From NCBI RefSeq assembly GCF_029892515.1, contig NZ_JARXVF010000004.1:186001-250000 (forward strand): 64,000 bases of DNA, given 5' to 3'. This document shows positions 58,221-64,000 of this stretch, piece after piece; within the stretch, counting starts at the first letter, position 1, and each line of letters opens with the position of its first letter. The notes under the pieces are model-generated. The model had not been told where the DNA came from and did no database searches. It saw only the letters and a program-made list of their open reading frames with translations. The stretch comes from Pseudaminobacter soli (ex Li et al. 2025). GTDB taxonomy: Bacteria > Pseudomonadota > Alphaproteobacteria > Rhizobiales > Rhizobiaceae. The translations under genes and the position numbers were made by a program.

Positions 58221-59285
58221 ATGAGTTCAGCGCCCTCGCCCGCGTCGCCGCGGCAAGTCAAACTCGCGTGCCAAGATTTATGGAAACTCTATGGGGCGCG
58301 TCCCCGGGATGCGATGGCTGCGGTCATGCCCCTTGTAGAGGACAAGGATCGACTGCGGTCCGAACTCACGGGGAACGGACACGTCGCGGCGGTTGCCGGC
58401 GCCAGCTTGGAGGTTCACGAGGCGGAGATCTTCGTGCTCATGGGGCTGTCCGGCTCCGGAAAGTCGACGCTGCTGCGATGCCTTACGCGGCTCATCGAGC
58501 CGACCAGCGGCAAGGTCTTGCTGGACGGCGAGGACTTGCTTGCCGCAAGCCGGCAACGCATGGTCGAGCTTCGCCGTCACGCCATGGGCATGGTGTTTCA
58601 AAACTTCGGACTGCTGCCGCACCTCTCCGTACTTGACAATGTTGCCTTTCCCCTTCGGGTACAGGGCATCGAAGCGAGCAAGCGCTACGCCCGGGCGCGG
58701 GAAATGATCGAGCTCGTCGGCTTGAGAGGGCTGGAGGGACATATTCCAAGCCAGCTCTCCGGCGGACAACAGCAGCGCGTGGGCATTGCCAGATCCCTGG
58801 CAGTCGGCCCGCAAATCTGGTTCCTTGACGAGCCGTTTTCGGCCCTCGATCCACTGATCCGCAGGCAGATGCAGGACGAGTTCATCCGCCTGCAGAAAAT
58901 GCTGCGCAAGACCATCGTCTTCGTCACGCACGATGTCCAGGAGGCATTCAGGCTGGCCGATCGCATCGCAATCATGCGCGATGGGTCGATTGTCCAGATG
59001 GGAACGCCGGCTGAGATCGCGCTCGCTCCGGCAAATGGTTACATCGCCGAATTCCTGCGCGACATTCCCACCTTGAGGGTCATCAAGGCGGCCGACGTGA
59101 TGCGGCCACTGGCGGCGGACACGTCGCCGGCCCACGTCGTTTCCGGCACCACGGTGCTTGAGGAAATTGTTCCGCTTGTCCTGGACGGCGCTCCCTTGGT
59201 TGGTGTGCAGGACGAAGCCGGCGCGATAGTCGGCCAGATTACCGCCGCGGAGATCGCCGGATTTGCCAGACACGGTCGGGACTAG
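58221..59285 (+). CDS. Glycine betaine/proline-type ABC ATPase (ProV/OpuAA-like)
   Basis: 354 residues. Walker A GLSGSGKSTLLRC, Q-loop MVFQNFGLLPHLSV, signature LSGGQQQRVGIARSLA, Walker B IWFLDEPFSALDP, switch His FVTHDVQEAF. The C-terminal region (about 285-350; VIKAADVMRPL..., GQITAAEIAGF) is a CBS-like regulatory domain, as in osmotically controlled ProV/OpuA proteins. The N-terminal extension (residues 1-45, DLWKLYGARPR) is family-typical. Same strand as the binding protein and 37 bases after it. Confidence 0.9.
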   Translation: MSSAPSPASPRQVKLACQDLWKLYGARPRDAMAAVMPLVEDKDRLRSELTGNGHVAAVAGASLEVHEAEIFVLMGLSGSGKSTLLRCLTRLIEPTSGKVLLDGEDLLAASRQRMVELRRHAMGMVFQNFGLLPHLSVLDNVAFPLRVQGIEASKRYARAREMIELVGLRGLEGHIPSQLSGGQQQRVGIARSLAVGPQIWFLDEPFSALDPLIRRQMQDEFIRLQKMLRKTIVFVTHDVQEAFRLADRIAIMRDGSIVQMGTPAEIALAPANGYIAEFLRDIPTLRVIKAADVMRPLAADTSPAHVVSGTTVLEEIVPLVLDGAPLVGVQDEAGAIVGQITAAEIAGFARHGRD

Positions 59286-59291
59286 GCGGTC

Positions 59292-61361
59292 ATGAAGTCT
59301 CATATCGCAATTTTGTTTTCGCCAGCCGCCGTTCGCGCGCTTGCAGTTCCTGGCGCGCTCCTTCTTTGCGTTGTTGCCGGCGCCAGATGGAACTGGATTG
59401 CGCAGTTTCCGGACGACTGGACGCTGCCTGTCGCGGCCGGAATCAACCTGATCCTGAACTGGATCATTCCCAATGTCCTGCCGTTGACATCCACGGTCAG
59501 CCAGGCGCTCGGCACCGTGCTCGCGGCATTGGTCGCGACCCTCCAATTCCTGCCATGGCCCGCCGTGGCGCTCACCGTCATGTTGATCGGGTTCAAGGCC
59601 GGCGGGCTACGTTTGCTCGTTCTTTGCCTTTGCGCCGTCTCCTACATCGTGCTTGCCGGCTTTTGGCGCCAAAGCATGGCGACCCTCTCGCTGGTCATTC
59701 TTGCAGTGCCGATTTCGGTTCTGGGTGGCTTCCTACTCGGCCTCAGCGCCTTTCTGCTGCCGCGTGTCCGGCGCCCGGTCGAGGTGCTGTTCGATTTCAT
59801 GCAAACCTTCCCGGCCTTCGCCTATCTGATCCCGCTCCTTTTGCTGTTCGGCTTCGGGCCCATAGCGGGCCTGGTTGCCACCGCCATCTATGCCATTCCG
59901 CCGATGGCGCGCTGCATCCTAAGCGGCCTCACTCAGGTTCCACGGGAACTCGTCGAAGTGGGCGAGATGACCGGATGCACCCCCTTGCAGCGTCTGCTGT
60001 GGGTCGAATTGCCCAGCGCAAAGCCGATGATGATGGTCGGCATCAACCAGACCACGATGGCCGCACTCAGCATGGTCATCACTGCCTCGATCATCGGCGG
60101 CTTCGATGACATTGGCTGGGCGGTCCTCAGCGGGCTTCGTCAGGCCGACTTGGGCAAGAGCCTGCTCTCCGGCCTCGTGATCGTGCTGATTTCGATCATC
60201 ACGGACCGCATTACCTCTGGAATTTTCGCAGGCCAGCGCGCCCGGAACGATTGGCGTGTACACCTCGGAAGAGCCTCGGTTCTGATTGCCGCGGCAGCCA
60301 TTGTCGGCCTCGGCGCGCTTTCGCGATGGGTCGTTCCGGACCTCGTGCAAGGCCTGAATGAGACACGTGGTGTGATCGACCTCAGCGTCGTAAACAGCGC
60401 TGTGCTCGGCTTCGTCGCCCGTTACAGCGACAAGCTGGATGCGATCAAAAGCGGCATCCTCTACTACCTCGTGCTGCCTTTGCGGCTGGGGCTATCAGGT
60501 GCGGTGCTGCCCACCACCTGGGGTTTTGCGATGACGCCGCCGGTGAGTGCTTTCTATGCCGCCGTGGCGCTGCTGCTGGCAATCCGCCAGTGGGCGAAAG
60601 GCAAGCCGGGCGCGGCGGCCGGCACGCTGTCGCTGGCAATATTGCTCTACATTGGCCTAGTTGGATTTCCGTGGCCTGCGGCCATCCTGCTCGTGATGTG
60701 GTGTGCCTGGCGTGTTTCCGGTCCGAAATTCGCGTTCTTTACCAGTGCAAGCCTTGCATTTGTGCTCTTGAGCGGACTTTGGATACCGTTCGTGAAGTCG
60801 CTCTATCTCGTCGGCGTTTCGGTCACGCTCTGCGCTCTGGTCGGTGGCCTTCTGGGCATGCTCGCCGCACACAACAACTGGCTCTCCGCCGGCCTGCGGC
60901 CGATCAACGACGCCCTCCAGACCATGCCGCAATTCGTCTTTCTGATTCCGGCGCTCATGTTCTTCAAGGTTGGCGAATTCGCAGGCCTGATCGCCATATC
61001 ACTTTATGCGATCGTGCCGGCCATCCGCTACACCGAGGCCGGCCTCAGGGCCGTTCCCGCGACTATTCTGGAAACCGCAAGGCAACTTGGCTGCACGCCG
61101 GTGCAAAGCAACCTGCTCGTGCAAGTTCCACTGGCGCGCCCGGCGCTGCTTTTGGGTCTAAACCAGACCGTGATGGCTGCGATCACCATGCTGCCAATCG
61201 CAGCTACCGTCGGCACGGCCGAGCTTGGCCAGCAGATCTACATCTCGCTTGGCAAGGCCGATGCGGGCCTGGGCATCACCGCTGGGATCGTCTTCTGCCT
61301 CACCGCCATCAATCTCGACCGCATGCTGCGCGCCGCCGCCGAGCGGCTGCGCAACGCCTGA
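59292..61361 (+). CDS. Glycine betaine/proline-type ABC permease, double fused domain (ProW-like)
   Basis: 689 residues, about twice the usual permease length. Two BPD_transp_1 domains are fused in tandem, each with an EAA-type loop: ELVEVGEMTGCTPLQRLLWV (near residue 220) and TILETARQLGCTPVQSNLLV (near residue 590). Around 12-14 membrane segments in total. The fusion would provide both halves of the channel in one chain. 6 bases follow the ATPase stop, so the two are co-transcribed. Confidence 0.9.
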   Translation: MKSHIAILFSPAAVRALAVPGALLLCVVAGARWNWIAQFPDDWTLPVAAGINLILNWIIPNVLPLTSTVSQALGTVLAALVATLQFLPWPAVALTVMLIGFKAGGLRLLVLCLCAVSYIVLAGFWRQSMATLSLVILAVPISVLGGFLLGLSAFLLPRVRRPVEVLFDFMQTFPAFAYLIPLLLLFGFGPIAGLVATAIYAIPPMARCILSGLTQVPRELVEVGEMTGCTPLQRLLWVELPSAKPMMMVGINQTTMAALSMVITASIIGGFDDIGWAVLSGLRQADLGKSLLSGLVIVLISIITDRITSGIFAGQRARNDWRVHLGRASVLIAAAAIVGLGALSRWVVPDLVQGLNETRGVIDLSVVNSAVLGFVARYSDKLDAIKSGILYYLVLPLRLGLSGAVLPTTWGFAMTPPVSAFYAAVALLLAIRQWAKGKPGAAAGTLSLAILLYIGLVGFPWPAAILLVMWCAWRVSGPKFAFFTSASLAFVLLSGLWIPFVKSLYLVGVSVTLCALVGGLLGMLAAHNNWLSAGLRPINDALQTMPQFVFLIPALMFFKVGEFAGLIAISLYAIVPAIRYTEAGLRAVPATILETARQLGCTPVQSNLLVQVPLARPALLLGLNQTVMAAITMLPIAATVGTAELGQQIYISLGKADAGLGITAGIVFCLTAINLDRMLRAAAERLRNA

Positions 61362-61384
61362 CAAAGAAAAAGAGGGAATGCAAA

Positions 61385-62296
61385 ATGCACCTATCCGAAT
61401 GCGACCGGCTGGCATTGCTGACACCGCGCAAGGGCAAGCTTCGAGTGGTGATCGATACCGATACCTACAATGAGATCGACGACCAGTTCGCGCTCGTCCA
61501 CGCGCTCCTGTCACCGGAGCGGATGGAGGTGGAGGCACTCTATGCCGCCCCCTTTATGAACGAAACCTGCTCCGAACCCGGTCGCGGCATGGAACTCAGC
61601 TACCAGGAAATACTCGCGCTTCTCGAGCGCCTGGGCATTTCGCATCACGGCCTCGTTCATAGGGGTGCCACGAACTATGTTGGGCCTGACAAGGTCGCCG
61701 TGAAGGCCCCCGCCATCGACGATCTCGTCGCGCGGGCGCGCAAAGGTTCGCCGGACAACCCGCTTTATGTCATCGCCATCGGTGCCATAAGCAACGTTGC
61801 GTCCGCGCTGCTGGCGGCGCCGGATATCGTCGATCGCGTTGTCGTCGTCTGGTTGGGTGGGCATGCGATCGACTGGCAGCATCAGGTGGAATTCAACCTC
61901 CAGCAGGATGTGGGCGGAACACAGGTCCTATTTGATTGCGGCGTGCCTCTGGTGCTGGTTCCGTGCGAGGGCGTCACGTCCATCCTTCACAGCACGGTGC
62001 CGGAGATCGAACGCTATGTCGAACCGTTCGGGGAAATCGGCAAGTTCCTCGCTATGCGCTTCAAGGGCTACTCCGACGACCACATTGGCTGGGCGAAGGA
62101 GATTTGGGACATGGGCGCCGTGGCTTGGGCGCTGGATCCCGACTGGGCACCCAGCGTGCTGATGCCGACACCTGTGCTCACCAATGAGATGCGGTATAGC
62201 ACCGACCGCTCGCGCCATTTGATGCGCTATGTCGGATCGATAAATCGCAATGCCATCATGCAGGATTTCATCAGGAAGCTCGCAGCACATAGCTAG
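61385..62296 (+). CDS. Nucleoside hydrolase-family protein (IunH-like)
   Basis: 303 residues from ATG 61385 (AGAGGGA 8 bases upstream); an open frame upstream is permease antisense-free but not this gene. The Ca-binding motif VVIDTDTYNEIDDQFAL (DxDxxxxDD) is intact; ALYAAPF...YVIAIGAISNVASAL and HxEFN-type residues (HQVEFNLQQDV) follow. Family members cleave the N-glycosidic bond of ribosides. Last gene of the quaternary-amine transporter operon, so it probably acts on the imported compound, for example a ribosylated quaternary amine (inference). Active-site His near the end (SRHLMRY) is also visible. Confidence 0.85.
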   Translation: MHLSECDRLALLTPRKGKLRVVIDTDTYNEIDDQFALVHALLSPERMEVEALYAAPFMNETCSEPGRGMELSYQEILALLERLGISHHGLVHRGATNYVGPDKVAVKAPAIDDLVARARKGSPDNPLYVIAIGAISNVASALLAAPDIVDRVVVVWLGGHAIDWQHQVEFNLQQDVGGTQVLFDCGVPLVLVPCEGVTSILHSTVPEIERYVEPFGEIGKFLAMRFKGYSDDHIGWAKEIWDMGAVAWALDPDWAPSVLMPTPVLTNEMRYSTDRSRHLMRYVGSINRNAIMQDFIRKLAAHS

Positions 62297-62473
62297 CGTG
62301 TAGCACGCGACCGCCAACCCAATCAGGGCGATCCCGGCGACACGCGCGACCGGTATCGCGATGCCGACGAGTTCCTGCCCCAGTAATAGTCGACCCACGA
62401 TCGACGGGACAACGAGCAACGCCAAGCCGGTGGCGGCTTCGACTTCGACGGCCCAAATCAGTGCCTTGCTCAT
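62280..62473 (-). pseudogene. Small membrane protein, N-terminal relic
   Basis: From ATG 62473 the minus strand reads MSKALIWAVEVEAATGLALL followed by VVPSIVGRLLLGQELVGIAI and PVARVAGIALIGLAVA. This is the N-terminal half of a small rhizobial-type membrane protein of unknown function. It is cut where the nucleoside hydrolase gene ends, so the rest has been replaced. Confidence 0.6.
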
Positions 62474-62536
62474 GCGAGCGATAGCCCTGTTCTAGCCCGG
62501 CCGCGCAACCTACCCGATGAAGCCACAGGGGCCGGA

Positions 62537-62655
62537 TCACTGTAATCTGAGAATGAGCTCGTCGATCTTGCCGGTGAACTTGAACGGAACATCGTAACGA
62601 TACTCCACCAACGTCAGGGGCGTGCGGGTATCCATGCCGACGTCGGAAGTCTTAT
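62537..62655 (-). pseudogene. Arylsulfatase C-terminal relic
   Basis: The minus strand encodes SDVGMDTRTPLTLVEYRYDV followed by PFKFTGKIDELILRLQ and a stop. It matches the end of the arylsulfatase at 23923 (FDVGVDTRTPV...YQVPFRFTGKLDKLTVQV). The catalytic part is missing. Sequence differences show it comes from another sulfatase gene. Confidence 0.75.
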
Positions 62656-62692
62656 CCTCTAGCCGCGTGTTCCGCCAGTTGATGTCGGTTTT

Positions 62693-62790
62693 CGCGCAGT
62701 GACAAAGTCCACCTCTACGGCCGACATGCGGCGCGTTGCTAACTGGCAGGCCTGGCCGCTTGCGGACCGCAGCTTCCGGCCGTCGAGGTG
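62693..62790. repeat. Dispersed mosaic repeat R5
   Basis: Contains CTCTACGGCCGACATGCGG, GCGCGTTGC, CTAACTGGCAGGCCTGGCCG and a final CTTCCGGCCG block; same layout as R1-R3. Confidence 0.6.
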
Positions 62791-62898
62791 CTCAAGCGGA
62801 CATTGACCTAGACTGTCTGGAAGCCCTTTCAAGAGTTAACCCGCCCCGGTCTCTCCGGGGCGGGCTTCGGGTTCCTTGATCGTCTAGGCGGCTCAGGC

Positions 62899-64000
62899 TT
62901 ACTGACAGAGATTGCCAACATTGTCCGCAGTAGCCGCCAGGCTGTCCATTCGCTTGGCCCCAGCGTTGGCATCCCAATTCTTTGCCAGCCTGATTGCAAA
63001 AACATCCTTTGAAAAAACGGGTACGAAGTTGGACCCCCAACCTACCATCGTTGGATAATAGAAGCTGCAGCCGTTCTTCGAATCGATGTGACCGCGCCAG
63101 AACGCTTTCCGGTAAAAGGGCCGCTGAGGATCGCCGGTGTGTAGCCCAACTGGCTTTTCAGCAGGCATGATGTCGGCAAGCATCTCGGCGCTGAGGATCT
63201 GCTTGTCACCGAATTTGCCCCCGTTTTGGTAAAGCTTAACGATTTTCACGAGGTCGCTGATGGTCGGGTAGTAGCCAAAGGCCATCAGCGGTTGATCGTC
63301 TTTCGGATCGGTCTCAATAGTCCGATTGATTGGGGCATAATGAATGCCAATTGGCTTATAGACTTCTTCGGTCACCAAATCCCAGATTGTGGCGTATGGC
63401 TCGCCCCTCTTCTTGATATAACGGGTCATGGCCTCGCCAATAAGGAACATGTCCTCATCGCGGTATCGTGCCACCTTGCCGGGCCCCCAAGGATACGGTT
63501 TCGCTCCTTTCAGAAGAGCTGCCACTTTCGCCTCGACCGCTGGAGCCTCATACCAGGCGTAGTAGGCCTCCGGGAACGGATCTGTGATGTGATACGGCTT
63601 CTCCTCTATGGATCCGTAACCCATACCGCTTGCCATGTTCAGCATGTCGCCGAAGGTGACTTTTTCCCAACCAGGCACGTCCTTGGCTTCGGTGATGTAG
63701 TCGGTGAGCTTTTCCTCAAAGACCTCGGGGCCGAACTTCTGGGCCAGCCTCAGCATGGCCACTGCATTCGCCGCCGCCTTGGTCACCGACCAGACGCCAA
63801 AGCGCTGGCGGTCGCAGTAGGGAAGTTCGCCCGCAGGCGTTGGACAAGACTTCAGATAGAACGTGCCGTCAATTCCGATGCCATCAACAACAATTTCAGC
63901 AGCATCGATATCGCTGTCGAAGTTTTTTATGTTGTCCTTCCCTACTTTGGCTTCGAGATCAGTCCAGGAGCCCAGCTTCTCTGAATCGACAACTGATTTG
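62899..64000 (-). CDS. Serine hydrolase, beta-lactamase/penicillin-binding-protein-like, 5' end outside window
   Basis: About 367 codons are inside the window; the start lies beyond 64000. The nucleophile motif SxxK is in FGVWSVTKAAANAVAML (WSVTK near 63789). Downstream motifs include FGDMLNMASGMGYGS, RYRDEDMFLIGEAM (Y-x-N-like site as YRD), and FGYYPTISDLVKIVKLYQNGGK. These are features of the class C beta-lactamase-related family (esterases, D-aminopeptidases). The substrate is unknown. An inner GTG at 63786 is not the real start because the SxxK serine lies before it. Confidence 0.8.
   Translation of the reverse strand, partial: KSVVDSEKLGSWTDLEAKVGKDNIKNFDSDIDAAEIVVDGIGIDGTFYLKSCPTPAGELPYCDRQRFGVWSVTKAAANAVAMLRLAQKFGPEVFEEKLTDYITEAKDVPGWEKVTFGDMLNMASGMGYGSIEEKPYHITDPFPEAYYAWYEAPAVEAKVAALLKGAKPYPWGPGKVARYRDEDMFLIGEAMTRYIKKRGEPYATIWDLVTEEVYKPIGIHYAPINRTIETDPKDDQPLMAFGYYPTISDLVKIVKLYQNGGKFGDKQILSAEMLADIMPAEKPVGLHTGDPQRPFYRKAFWRGHIDSKNGCSFYYPTMVGWGSNFVPVFSKDVFAIRLAKNWDANAGAKRMDSLAATADNVGNLCQ

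Noticed and set aside
58278-59546. 422-codon minus-strand frame
   Set aside because: Antisense to the ABC ATPase, which has all motifs.
60590-61384. Upstream in-frame extension of the nucleoside hydrolase
   Set aside because: It lies within the permease gene in another frame; ATG 61385 has a ribosome site and starts the conserved domain.

Overview
The window is GC-rich alphaproteobacterial DNA. Gene content suggests Rhizobiales, probably Mesorhizobium or a relative: a phasin, an IalB-family protein, very large Gly-rich autotransporters, many polar amino-acid and quaternary-amine ABC transporters, an ECF sigma factor followed by DUF4142 and a cupredoxin, and IS110, IS1182 and IS6 debris. The many truncated genes, solo IS ends and dispersed short repeats point to an accessory region (plasmid or genomic island). 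The taxonomic call is inference; no rRNA or core marker is present.

Layout. 0-6.6 kb: the edge of a YheO/PAS-type regulator, an SdsA-like metallo-beta-lactamase hydrolase, a recombinase-tail scar joined to a methyltransferase fragment, an OmpA-family pair, a secreted DUF4431-like protein, and a Nudix gene overlapping a coiled-coil gene. 6.6-11.4 kb: a 5'-truncated IS110 and a 1105-residue autotransporter. 12.2-22.6 kb: an amino-acid-type catabolic region holding a polar amino-acid ABC transporter, class V PLP enzyme, inositol-monophosphatase-like phosphatase, IclR regulator, RidA and agmatinase-family ureohydrolase. A decayed second copy of part of it lies at 12.2-13.7 kb. Three copies of one palindromic motif look like the operator. 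22.7-31.3 kb: a small tyrosine recombinase with a ribosome-site hairpin, arylsulfatase, GST, a second recombinase-tail scar, a TetR-quinone oxidoreductase pair and a complete IS1182. 31.8-34.5 kb: a basic amino-acid binding protein and second ureohydrolase divergent from an ArgP-like LysR regulator. 34.9-44.3 kb: an IS6 relic, then an IalB gene and a giant autotransporter with about 28 repeats.

44.3-54.1 kb: a mosaic of small genes and relics including a tRNA-Met-like pseudogene, phasin, an ECF sigma factor sharing a promoter motif with the DUF4142-cupredoxin pair, a decayed MocR-type gene, an isochorismatase-fold protein without its cysteine, IS110 and IS1182 relics, DUF1059 and an alpha/beta hydrolase. 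54.1-55.7 kb: an ArsR-SRPBCC-GST operon with two operator palindromes. 56.3-62.3 kb: a LigD relic, then a TetR regulator divergent from a ProXVW-like transporter with a fused double permease and a nucleoside hydrolase. 62.3-64 kb: relics of a membrane protein and an arylsulfatase, and a serine beta-lactamase-like hydrolase running off the end.

The most interesting units are the IclR-centred catabolic region, the quaternary-amine transporter/nucleoside-hydrolase operon, the predicted two-promoter ECF regulon, and the repeated recombinase-tail scars. All functions are read from sequence motifs without database searches.
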